A stretch of 64,000 bases of DNA from Solenopsis invicta. Its lineage: Eukaryota; Arthropoda; Insecta; Hymenoptera; Formicidae. The stretch lies in the NCBI RefSeq assembly GCF_016802725.1, contig NC_052676.1:3179433-3243432 (forward strand). The letters are read 5' to 3'. Position 1 is the first letter of the stretch. Each line of letters opens with the position of its first letter. The notes beneath the pieces are model-generated. The model was given only the letters and a program-made list of their open reading frames with translations, had not been told where the DNA came from and did no database searches. This document shows positions 1 through 11,800 of the stretch, in pieces. A program made the position numbers and the translations under genes.

Positions 1-3000
1 ATTTTGTTCGCGAATTCCAGCCGTTTGTGCATCGGCTCCCTCTTCTTCAGACCAGTCATGTTTATCGTGTGAATCTTCAGCCAGTCCAAACCCTCCGGAC
101 CTAACGGCTTGCCCTGGGCGAACATGAGAATCGAGCGGCCCAGATCCGAACTGAGATGAGTTAGGTGAGGCGGGATCGGATATGCTCTGCCCCTAAAATC
201 CAGATTATGTGGCATCCAGAATACCTTATCCCTGAAATGATTAGCGAGGGATAACTTATAAAGGCAGTCACACCACAGTGCGTACATCTCGTTTCTCGTG
301 CGCTTGAGTTGGAGCAGCAGCTTCGCTATCTCTCTGCTATTCTTATCCGTCTCATTCGAGATCACTTCCGATGAAGATGGGACTACCGTAGATGGTTGAG
401 GTACATTCAGCTCCTTCGAGCCACCCTCTCTGAAGATCTGGATCAGAATATCCAATATAGGCACATTGATCCTCCATGGGATTGAACCGAGCTGGTTCAC
501 GCAGTCGAGCACGGGATACAGCTGTTTCGTCGGCGTGTTTTTCAGCAAGCGTGACGGTTTCATATAGATATCGCGTACAAACGGTACCTTGGAGAGCAGA
601 TAACCACCGGTGTTTATGTCAATCCAAGGTCTCGGCGGAGAGAATGTCGGCAAGGAAATCGTCTCGAAGGACAGTGTCTCCGAATGCGAGTCCTTGTAGA
701 ATCTATGCAAGTGAGGATGAGGCTTAATCTCCTCCATCAAAAACTTGTTGGAATGGAGTCTGAAGAGGAGATAGAACGCAGGTATTTGCCGCTCGGGCGC
801 ACCAGGCTTGGGTACGTGCGGGATCTTCACGTCGTTTACAATGATATTGTACAAAAACTTGCCAACGTTTATCAGAGTGTTGCGGGACCACTCGGGCACC
901 GCCATCTCGCAACAAATGCCAGACTTTCCGGCCTCGTGAACGAGCTGCTGCCACTTGACACGCCCGTTACCGATCTTGTCATCGGAGTCCTTCTGCATGT
1001 ACCATTCTAAATACTTTTTGTAGACCTCGATAGAATTTTCTATAATACCGTCTTTCATTTTTTGCTGAAATTCGTATCTTTTGTAAATGTATGTTCCCAA
1101 TGTTAGATAAAGATGCGTCATGGTGTAGCTGTACCCCTCGGAGAACTTGGTCAGCTGGCTGATCTCATTCAGAATTGCGTTTATGTATTCCTCCTTGGGC
1201 AACACCTGCAGAAAGGGATACAAGATCTTGAAATCAGTCTTCATCTTTGTCTCTTTCTGCTTCAAGTAAGTCAAGTTTCTCTCAAAAGCCTGAGCTACAG
1301 ACGACTTCCAGCTCTCTTCCCATTCCGCGATTCGTTTGATAGCCTGCTGTCTAACGTCAGAATCTCCGGTGAACAATGCGACACTCTTCACATCCACCCT
1401 ACACTGCTTCTCTAGGTCGATCTGTGTACGCGCCATGTTCTGCAACTCGTTCATGGTTACTACTCCTTTCGCTGGGCTTTGATACTTGTTCATCGTCAGA
1501 TTCTGCAGTAAATTGCAGCTATACGCGACGTCGACGTTTCTGTGCTGTACATGGTACTTCGGATCCAATAATCTTATACACTGAAGAATAGTATTGCGCT
1601 GTGTCGTGTTCATTGGCGACACATTCATTATTTCATTGAAAGAGGTGCCGCTGCGATTCATATCCGTCATCACTTCTGCCGCGCTCTCTGCAAACAGTCA
1701 CGATCAATTTATAAAATTGTTGCAAGAGTTAGAAAGATGTCTATGTGCATATTAAATACTCTCTTGTCAAGTTCATTATTTATAAAACTTCTGCAAATCA
1801 CAGAATTAATGAAACTAAAATCAAAATTTTTCGAAAGAAACTATAGAACATTTTAAATGTCAAATATACATTATTATGACTAGAAAAATCGAATCATTTA
1901 AAACATTTTAAATTTGTTAAAAAAAATTATAATTAATCAGGTAAAAAGTTTTGCTATGTAAAAAGTTGATTTACATTTTCTGTTTATACTTTTGAAATTT
2001 TTACCTTAAATATTTTTTTTTAATATCTGACTTTTTTATATTTTTTATATAGCTGTTTTTAAAAACCATGTTGATTCTATTAACCTGCGCGTTTCTCCGG
2101 ATTTTTCATTCTTCCGATTATCTCGAACATGAGAGCATACGTCTGGACGTTTAGCTTGACAGAATCCACCTTCATTATCCTGTAGATCTCGAACGCTTTT
2201 TCCACGTGCATGTTGGAAATGTGAACCTTCAGAAGTAGATTATAAAGTGGGGCGGTGGAAATTTTGCTGCGTTTAAGATGATTTTTATTCAACGTGAGCA
2301 TCTTGAAGGCTTTATGTGGCATATTGATTTGTATATAAACGTCCATATGCGCCAATAATTGAGAGATCAGATTGTGATCAGAAAGTCGAGTCTCAAGCTC
2401 GGCCTCACTCATGAAGGGAATCATAGCATACGGATTTGAAACCATGTTGTATTTAGATGTCTGCACACTAAAAAAATATGATAAAAAAATTTCTATAAAA
2501 AAAATTGTTTCAATTTTAATCATACTTACGTATCGTCCTGATTTTTATCTTTGTTTATACTGTCCTCATTATTGTCGATTTGCTGCAGCATATCCAGGAA
2601 GGAAGAATCCTTAATCAAAGCGGTTTGATCGCTCATGCCGGACTCTTTCAGATTTTCCACAACTTCCGATGTGTCATCCAATTGCTCGTCGGATTCCTTA
2701 AGTATGACGCCATGCGTATTATCCACCTTGTCGTCCTAAAATCGATATGTCAATTTAATCTCTGCAGGTGGTTTAAACTCATATGATACTTATAATATTT
2801 AATTAATATTATATTTAAATAAATTATAATTACAATATTTAATATATTTAATATAAATTATGTTTATAATTTAAATTATATTCTTGATATCAATATTTAA
2901 TCCTTATAACACATTGTGAAAAACAGCATTTTATCTCTACAAACCTAAGCATCTCACATCTATTTTTTCAACCATTTAAAGTGATTAAAAAATCATTAAA

Positions 3001-4896
3001 AATTTATGAACATACTTTCAAGTTTTGATAACAAATGTCTGTACTTTATTGCTTTGCAAAAAAATGTAGTATAATTATCGAAGATCATTTGTAAAATTTT
3101 GAGAAATTTTCCTAAATAGAAATTGGACATGAGTCACCCAGGTTTGTACAGAAAGAATATATAAAAAAGACTCTAGAATTTTCTAATTTAGGTATGGGGA
3201 GCTTTGAAAAAATATACAGAAACTCCAAATTCTTCAAAAAGTATAAATATTCAGGCATATAAAAATTAAATATTTCTATTCAGAAATATGTGTCATATAA
3301 CTTGGGTCTTTTCCTTAGAAGTGCATTATATGAAATTTAAATACTTCTACTTGCCATATAAATCAAATTCTTTTTCACTCTAGTTTTTTTATGGGTGTCC
3401 TTGATTTGTGTCGTCATTGACTCCTTCTTAAGACGAAAATTAGGGATCTTATGCAGCTTGTCCAGTGTAATATTAGGTTGACCAACCAGGAGGGACACCT
3501 GAGCTGAGCTCAACTTGTGAACTGCTGCTTTCCTGTTGTTGGTTGTCTGATCTGTTACTAAAGTGGTACAAAATAGAAGATTATTAATTATATATTATCC
3601 ATTAATTATCAAGATTGGAAGTAATACTATTCTTGTAACTCTGTTATCATAGTAGTTACTTTTTACATTTTAAATCTATTTAAAATATAATTTCCATTAT
3701 GTGTGTGTTCAGTCTTTAACTAGTTTTCGACACATTTAAAATCATTTAAAGTGCCTAGATTCTGTTGCATACAATTAAGAATAATTTTATCATTTAAATA
3801 TTAAAATTATTTAATACAAGATTGAAAATACAAAAAAATATAAATTTTAATGTATTTATAAATTTAGTAAAAATAAAAAATTTATTTGTATTTTGAATTT
3901 GTATTTTAAAAACTTTTTCAATATTTTGCAAATTTGAAATACAAAATAATATTGTTTTCATTAATATTTTAACAAAAAACATTAGAAAAGTAATTTTTTG
4001 TTTTTGTTTTAATTTGATTTTGTTTTAGTATTAAAGAAGTAATGGAAAAAGTAGTTAATTGTTACTTTTTTAGTAAAAGTAATATTATTTTTTAGAATTA
4101 ATATCTAGTTACCTCTTTGATTTGGCAAACAGTAACAGCAATTTTGAAACGATAACTTTCACAGGTCTACTTTACACGTATTTTAATTTATACTCTTCTA
4201 CATACCTTCCAGTAACTCTGCATACTTCTTCGAGCGACGTTTGACCTTCTTTTGCAGGGGAGCTTGCAGTTCCACTGTATCGGTCGTTGAATAACAGCGA
4301 GTCAACGAACATCTTGTTGCTGGAAATACACACAATAAGTTATTACAAGATGCGAATGCAAAAGGAGGATCAATCCCTCAGAGAATTCTATTCAATCTCT
4401 ATATAATCTTCCATCACCTTACAATAGACCTTGACCATTAGTCTGTCTACAGTGTCTAAAATATCTTGAGTTGCAAATCTACGTTTCTACATGAACACAT
4501 AGCAAAGAAAAATTGATTGATGCCGCTGATAACACATGATAACGTTGCTCTACACCACTTAACATGGAAACAAATCTGCACTGATCACATTGTGATCACA
4601 AAACGTGGTTTCTTTGTCGCACGACTAATATAAAAAGAAAAAGAGAAAGTCGCGTAAGGAGACTCGACAAGGTGAGGGAGGGCCAAAGCTCGCGAAACCA
4701 CAATACGTTGCTCGCAATCGTTCTTAAATAATGTTTTTCTCGAATAAATACACACACGTGTTTACGTACCACGGGGTGGGTTCAGATGATGAAAGTTGCA
4801 GAAGGAGCATAGCCGGCACTGGGTCCCGGCCGGTCGTGTCGACGCGATGCGTGCATTCTGCATCGAGACCGCGCGCGTCTTAAGGAAGTTGAACAT
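1..4896 (-). CDS. POLRMT: Mitochondrial DNA-directed RNA polymerase (partial, N-terminal part)
   Basis: Single-subunit, T7-like polymerase that transcribes mitochondrial DNA. Exons on the minus strand, in coding order: 4896-4770, 4319-4206, 3557-3379, 2735-2530, 2467-2085 and 1687 to the left edge. The intron phases join in frame (1, 1, 0, 2, 1), giving about 898 codons. The start (MFNFLKTRAVS) opens an Arg-rich, acid-poor stretch typical of a mitochondrial presequence. The 2467-2085 exon encodes a pentatricopeptide-like helical region (YNLLLKVHISNMHVEKAFEI). The last exon has polymerase-family hallmarks: DFRGRAYPIPPHL, then KPLGPEGLDWLKIHTIN and TGLKKREP. In human POLRMT these lie upstream of the catalytic aspartates, so the palm and fingers catalytic motifs are outside this window. 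The weakest boundary is the exon 3 donor (AGA|GTGAAA at 3379); a second GT at 3350 would break the frame. The family call is firm. Confidence 0.95.
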
Positions 4897-5249
4897 CCTT
4901 GTAGGTAGGCTGCACACTGTCAGTCATCAATTACCGAGGACGTCGACGACGGTGTCAGCGCAACGCGCTAACCTCGCCGAACGAGCCACCATGACTGAAT
5001 CAGATTGAATAACAGAGAGGTTAGGAACAAGGAACGTGGCGGAAGTAGAGGGCCGATCGTCACTTATTTGCACTTTCTACACCTCGGAAATGAGCCCCCT
5101 CTCTTTCGCTCTCTTCATTTATTCATCTCTCTCTAACGCCGAACGAGTGAGTTTTGTTGTTTTTATTTTTATTTTAAAAGTATAATTATAATGTGAGACA
5201 CATTTTCAACATAAAATAATAATGATTTGCATCGTAATGCGAAAAGTGC
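4897..5249. promoter_or_regulatory. Likely 5' flank / promoter region of POLRMT
   Basis: This stretch is upstream of the POLRMT start codon (minus strand). It is more GC- and CpG-rich than the surrounding DNA up to about position 5100, then returns to AT-rich sequence. I see no clear TATA box. Transcription probably starts here, but that is inferred from position and composition only. Confidence 0.35.
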
Positions 5250-6080
5250 ATGAACGCGAAGTTAAAAAGCGCGGGATACGTTTACGTAGTGTCGATCTTG
5301 ACGCGTGAAGTTGATCGCTTGAGAAAGACGAAGCCGCTTCGCGCCTATATTAACTCCATTCGTTCTTTCCAAGGACGCGATGGACGCGGGACGGATCGGC
5401 TGCGGAACGAATCGGCATCGCGATACGTTAAACAGGTGAACGAAACTTATATTCGCATTAACATTTACTGCCAAATCAATCATCGCGTAATGTAGTTTCG
5501 ATATACCTGCGCAGCGCGGCTGCGACGCGAGCGAGATGCGCTGATCTCGACGCTTAAAGTTGACCGCGCGGAAACGAAGCCGGCTTAATGCCATCTTTGC
5601 ACTTTCGTCTGATTGCAGAAGAGTGGCGTCAGTCGCAAACTGATTAAATAGGCGAGCGAAATCTAGATTAATCTCGCAATAAGATTTACTGCCAAGTTGA
5701 TTATCGGACAATAAAAATTCGGTGCTTATAATCCATGAAGACGCGCTTGCGTGTAATAATTAATGCCGAAGAAATATATTGCACAAATAATTGACCAAAC
5801 GACAAGTATATGTTGTCGTGTATTGCAAGTAACGCGCGCTGATATTTTATAGAATTAACACGCTTGCTCTAGCGAATTGGGAAATAATCATTATAAAGGA
5901 CAGCGTATTTATTTGTTAATTCGACAATGTTGCGGAAAATAATGCATGATTTGCGAAATTAAGAGCGGGATAAATAGCGTCGCCGCGGTAGCGTGAATGT
6001 AGCGTCGATCTTGCCGCGTGAAGTTAACCGCACGCGGGAGACGAAGCCGCTTCCCGCCACTTTGAATTGCATTCAAAATG
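5250..6080. repeat. Diverged tandem repeat, about 2.5 units
   Basis: A GC-rich word recurs three times: GTCGATCTTGACGCGTGAAG near 5291, a diverged form near 5541 (GATCTCGACGCTTAAAGTTG), and GTCGATCTTGCCGCGTGAAG near 6004. Each copy is followed by a related ACGAAGCCG(C/G) segment. A second word, ATTTACTGCCAA, also recurs at 5463 and 5684 after related GGTGAACGAAA / GGCGAGCGAAA sequence. The units are therefore about 220-250 bp long, decayed, and the third is partial. The short ORFs over them have no family resemblance. Confidence 0.7.
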
Positions 6081-8070
6081 ATAATGTCTAAAATAAAAGT
6101 AATCTGTAATATATCCGAGTAACTAATATAAAAAATACACATTAAAAAAGCATATTATTTTTATAATAATTACATTTCTAATAATATTTAATTCTTATTT
6201 TTATTTATTTCTTTATAATGAACAACAAATACAAATTCTGCACAAATCAATTTTTTTTTTTAATCATTGTTAATGTTTTACACTTTTGTAATCTTACAAA
6301 AAATTTTATAAATATGTTTTTCATTAGAAATTTTTAATTTAATTATAAATGTAAAAATAAGAATATGTTATTGTTCCAAAAGTTCTGTCAAATACTTTTG
6401 CGATTTAACCGACATATCGGCTAGTTATTATCCATAGTTTAAAAGTATTTAATTTAATATTAGGCAGAGATATTTAAATTGATTATTCAAATTGTCTTTT
6501 TGATTATACTTTTAAATCTTTTCCTCAAGAAGACAAACAATTTAATTTGATATAAAAATTTTGCTTAATTTATTTATGTCAATTTTCGACGACAATTTGT
6601 AAAAATAGAAGGTTAATCAAAATTATCTGAATGGCTCTTAAATCTTTTCAATTACCCTTCAAAAAAATCTTCATACAAAGTACAAATAATTTTATAATGA
6701 AATTGTTTAAGAAATCAGTTAATTAAAGGCAAAGCTTGTACAAATTCCCGTTTGTCGCAGATTGATATGAACTAAATTGACGTTAAATTTTGTGTCACAC
6801 ATTTTTTTTAGTTTGCAAATATAATGCGGAACCAAGCAGAAAAGTAGTTTAATGCCGCAAAAACAAATTAATTATGGCGCACAATATTGTTTGCAAAATC
6901 GTAGCGACATTGAGGAATTTTCCATCATTTGAGCGATCACGTTATGACATTTTGTGTGCATTAAGACCGCGGCGGAAATATTTTGTTACAGTAATAATGG
7001 CATAAATGTTTGCCGACACAACATTAATAAATATTTATATAAATATACGACGTTAACGAATCGTATCGGGGCCATGCATCCTATTAGCAGGTGCCTAGCT
7101 GTAAAATACAGCACACTTTGACATTACAAAAACAATGCAGTAGTCACACTACGGTCTCTGATTATTTTATTAGATGCATATTATTTTTTTTTACAATTTG
7201 TTGTCTCTCAACGATGAGATTTATATTACAATCCAGCTGTCAGTGTTGAAATCGATTGGAAATACAAGGAAAATAGTTGTCTGTAAAATAAATGCGTTTG
7301 TTTTAATGGAGACATTCACTTACAAGGTTTGTTCGCGTTGCAGGCTTCAACATATTTCCACTCACTTCAACACGCTCCAATACGTTCAAATCAATGTACA
7401 ATGTTGTGATTGGTGATGAAACTGATCCAAGTGATCCAAGTGCTTTCTGGTCTACATTGGAGCATGCGAACAAACCTAAAATATTCATGAACAGGTACGA
7501 CAATTAAGCCTACATGTTGTATTATAGAATAAAATTAAGCACATGTATTTTATTATAGAATAAAATTACTGTTATTATACTATAAATTATAATGCATTAT
7601 AGAAAATTCTTCTTATTACATATATTTACATTTGATTATCAGAGTTGCGTAAGTTAATTTTTCTAATATAAAAATAATATTACGTGCTTATAGGGAATTG
7701 ACGTCAAAGAGTGAATCACCGAAGGGGGAAAGTCGAAAGGATGGTGGACTTTCCTTCTATTGCGTCAAGAAATGTGAAAAAAAAGTTACTTTGTAAGTAT
7801 GATCCTGTTCAATCGTGTTCACGAGCATCTCGATATCTTGTCAGGTTGCGATTCTTACAAGTTTTACTAATAATTGTGAACGTCCTTGGCTCCGTGCGTG
7901 CGGAACGAGGACGGGGTTCGCTAAACAAAAACGCGAACAAGCCATTGTTATTTCGTAACATGCGGGAGGAACGTTTAACGCGACTCGAAGGCTCTTCGCG
8001 ATCTCACTTTTCCCCGTCACGGTCAGGAGAGATCGCGATATTGTTGCATATTGCTGCACGGTCTCCCATT
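6081..8070. other. AT-rich intergenic DNA, no supported gene
   Basis: Mostly AT-rich spacer between the divergent POLRMT and decarboxylase genes. The longest ORF (7711-8085, plus, non-ATG start) has no recognisable domain and no coding-like neighbours. Confidence 0.6.
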
Positions 8071-8074
8071 GGTG

Positions 8075-8083
8075 TATATAAAT
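8075..8083 (+). promoter_or_regulatory. Candidate TATA element for the decarboxylase gene (distal)
   Basis: TATATAAAT follows a reversed CCAAT-like word (CCATTGG, 8067-8073), about 800 bp upstream of the decarboxylase ATG. It could drive a transcript with a long or spliced 5' UTR. In DNA this AT-rich such a word can occur by chance. Confidence 0.25.
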
Positions 8084-8821
8084 GAATGCTTAATGATAAT
8101 TATCCTACCGCTAATTGCCGGCGGGCTTATTACTTCATTCTTCAACGTGGGTACCTAAGTAGCGTTTATTCTAGGGCTCTCAGATAAGAGATTCGAGTAT
8201 ACCGTGTGTTCAATCGAATAGTTTGAAATAAAAGATGTGAACATCAAATTCGAATGGTTCAGTTCAAACTTAAGCAGTGATCGGTATGCAATGTCACTTT
8301 GTGCTGTCTGAAATTTACAAAGAAGATGGAAAATTCAGTATGCATTGGAAGCAGAAGAGCAGTTTTCCACCAGTCTCTTCTTTTTACATGAATCCCTATA
8401 AGCGCTACAATATTCCTAGAATATTATGCGAATATTATAAAAAATTAAAATTATATTAAAACAATATTTTTTAATATTATAGAAATATTATATTATAATA
8501 AATAATAATAAATAATATTGCAACGTTATAGGGTTCGGTCTCAAATGACGCAGAAGAATTTTCCTGATGAGTTTCCCCGGAATGAATCACCTTTCAATCT
8601 GTTCGGCAGCTGTTATCATTATCGGTACACTTTAATTAGTCCGATGGGACCGCCCCTTGACTTTCTTCCGGGGATTTCCGGAGTCTCCTGATTCTCCGAA
8701 CTAAAATCGAAGAGACTCTTTGCCCGCGCGAGGGGTAACGCAAGCGGAAACGCTCTGAAGTCCGGGAAAAAGCCGGAGAGAGTACTGGAGGGAGAAGTCC
8801 TTGATCGACGGCGTTAATACG

Positions 8822-8827
8822 TATAAA
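8822..8827 (+). promoter_or_regulatory. Candidate TATA element for the decarboxylase gene (proximal)
   Basis: TATAAA sits in an otherwise GC-rich stretch about 55 bp upstream of the decarboxylase ATG at 8882. An initiator-like CCAGACTG lies about 30 bp downstream. This fits a TATA promoter with a very short 5' UTR; no other evidence supports it. Confidence 0.3.
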
Positions 8828-8881
8828 GGAAACCGTTCTCGTCGTCGCGGGTCCAGACTGATCGATCGAGCTTCGATAGTC

Positions 8882-11800
8882 ATGCCCGCCAACGAGGATA
8901 CCACCAACGGCGTCACGTTGGTGCGAACTGAATCCGGAAGTACCGGCGGACCATCCGCGGGAACAAGGCGGAAGACGTCCGGAGAACAATGTCCGCAAAA
9001 AAATGTCCCGTTGATTCTGGCTCCTTCGGGTCTCACCAACGGCACCGAGGCACAAAGAGGCAGCGAGAAACGGGACTTCCGCAGCATACCGAGTCGGGAC
9101 GCCCATGAGAAACTCTTCAGGGATTTCTTTGAGCTCGTCCTGCAGCGGGCGGTGTTCCAGGTGAGTCTGAAACTTAGCGACAGCACTCACTCATTTTTTA
9201 CTGATTTTAGCATAAAATCTTAATTGAAAGTGAAACAATGCTCACACAAATGTATAAAATTGGAATATAAATTAGAAAATATATAAAATATATTTTTTCT
9301 TTCTCTTGTATAATCTCTATTCATATATAGAGAAAAAATAATAGGAAGGAAAATTATATAATAAGAGAAATAATTTTCATATTATTTTTTTTTAAATAAA
9401 GAATGAGTATTAATATGTTAAAAATTCTGAAACAAATTTATGTGCAAGTTTCTTAAACAAATAACAAAAAAGACTATATTAAAAGAAGAAAACTTTATTT
9501 AGTATGGAATAGATTATTCTATTGTTCATTTTTACTTTATTCCATATATACAGACATATTTTTAATATATAAATACTTTTTGGAAAAGTTACAAGTCTTA
9601 GAACTATCCATCTGTTATAACTTACTGTTAGTGAAATAATTGTACAATAATATTCCTGAAGTTAGTTTTAAAGGTCGGAATATTTTACTTTCACCTTCTT
9701 AAGATTTTCCTCAAAGATGCTTCTACACTAACAAACGAAGTGGAGAAATTCAAACAGATCTAGATGCACGTGTAACTTTGTTTTCAAAGTGCATAGGATA
9801 TAAATGAGGTTCAATTATTATTAGTGTCCTGAATACTAGAAATTAGATCCTTTTTTAATTAGTAAAAGAGTAGTTAAACTTTTTAATTTAAGTAAAATTA
9901 AATTTAGTTGTGTATAAAAAATATAAATATAATTAATATACTCAAAAAAGTATTTAAGATCGAATTTTCCATATTTAAGATAATATCAATAATTGGGCCA
10001 TTTAATTACATTTGTTTATATAAAATTAAGTAAGTTTTTAATTTACATTTATGTAGAAAATATCTATATATTTATATTTAATGTATTGTACGTATATGTG
10101 TATGTTTTTTATTTCATATAATTTTTCATATTTTGCACAATTTTTCATATTTCCGGGACATCTGGCAACAATAGTAAATTATTCTGTTCTATTCCGTACT
10201 TGAATTTACATATCTGTCTCCATAGAGAATGCTATCGCTCGGATTGATTCTATCACGTTATCGTCATTATTGCAATGATACCGAAAGCGATATCACGTAT
10301 GATGTGCGATTTCGCAATGTTGCAAAAGAAAAGTTTAAAGTTAAAATCTCTGGAAAAATACTCTTTAGGATTTTTGCTCCTAATGCCATAAACGCCAGCT
10401 TAGATCCTTAATAGCCTGACATCGTGGATGTGCACGGAGTGATTAACGTGCGATCAACGCGCGCTGCATTTTTATGCTAATGTTATTCTATTCATCATAA
10501 ATGCAGTGGAATTTATGCCGTTTGGCAAGCATAAGAGTGGTATTACTTGCAAATTACAGTAGTAGCAACGGATGATTTGCCGGCAATTAAATCGTCAGGA
10601 TCATATTAATATACCACGCTTCTCAGCAAATTAAATGCAAATCACATATAAGTGCCCGACCAGGGACATGCACTGAATAAAAAAAAAACGCAATCCTTAA
10701 TGAGAGCGTATTATATCGCTTACTCGAGAAAAATGCGGCATATTCTGTGAATTTGTTCATTAATTCCTTGAGAAATTCAAAATCGATTTTTCCTAACAGA
10801 TATCCTGTTTGATTTTTTTTAGTTCCTTGAATCTTTTTATTACAATTTTTAAGAGATTTTTTTAAATCAGACATTTAAAGTGATTAAGCGTCGAGCTAAA
10901 TTATCATTGAAGTAAAATACATTTAAAGTTAAACGACGGACAACATTTTATTGTCTATTTGCAAAAAACGGCGTTCTTTTGTTCGCTTAGTATAATGAAG
11001 AAACTGTTCGTATTTCAACATTTTTGGCAAGAGAAAGTTAAATTCAAATTGTATCAAGAATTCGTCGGCGAGGCACGTTGCAAAACATCATGCAACAAAT
11101 CCTTGTTACCTTCGTGATATTTAGACTTTTGAAATTGGAGATAATTTAGGAAATGACCTTAATCGGTCATTTTTATTATCTAAAAAGGAATCACTTTCTA
11201 TTGAGTTATGACAATGATGGTGTAGTTTGCCTAGAGAAGGAATCGATTTACACTTGTCCACAAGAATTAAAAAAGTGATTATCTACCTAAAAAATTTTCA
11301 ACATACATATCTTTAGTACAAAAATGTTTACATTTTTAAAAATTCTTTATATTTTTAATGTATAAAAAAATTTCTGAAGAAGTTAAACTTCTGATTTTAT
11401 AAGTTTTCTTCGGAAAAATATAAAATGTGAAATCTTGAAAAGCTTAAATATTTTATTTTTAAACATATGTTTAATATACGTTATGTATCAATTTAATTGA
11501 CATATATAAAGAATTTTAGAAAATATGTAAATTTTCTTAACGCTTCTGAAAAATGTTCTAGTTCGTATAAAAATTAAGTCTAAGAAATTTTCTAAAAAAA
11601 TTATAAAATTACACAGAAATTTTGAAAAATTCTGGAATTTATATGAAAAATTATATGAAGAATTTAAAAAAAACATTTTTGCCAAGAACCAGTTTATAAA
11701 AAGTAACCTGCAAAATTATATGAAAAATTTTACAAAAAATTTAAAGAGATTCTTAATTCATATGTTGTATTTCATATCGTGTAGTCCACCTCTGGGGAGG

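Noticed and set aside
7711..8085. 124-codon plus-strand ORF with a hydrophobic stretch
   Set aside because: It has a non-ATG start, no domain, no flanking splice signals that join it to the decarboxylase, and lies in intergenic DNA.
8636..9190. 184-codon minus-strand ORF over decarboxylase exon 1
   Set aside because: It is the antisense of a real, in-frame, spliced exon in GC-rich DNA and has no recognisable domain.
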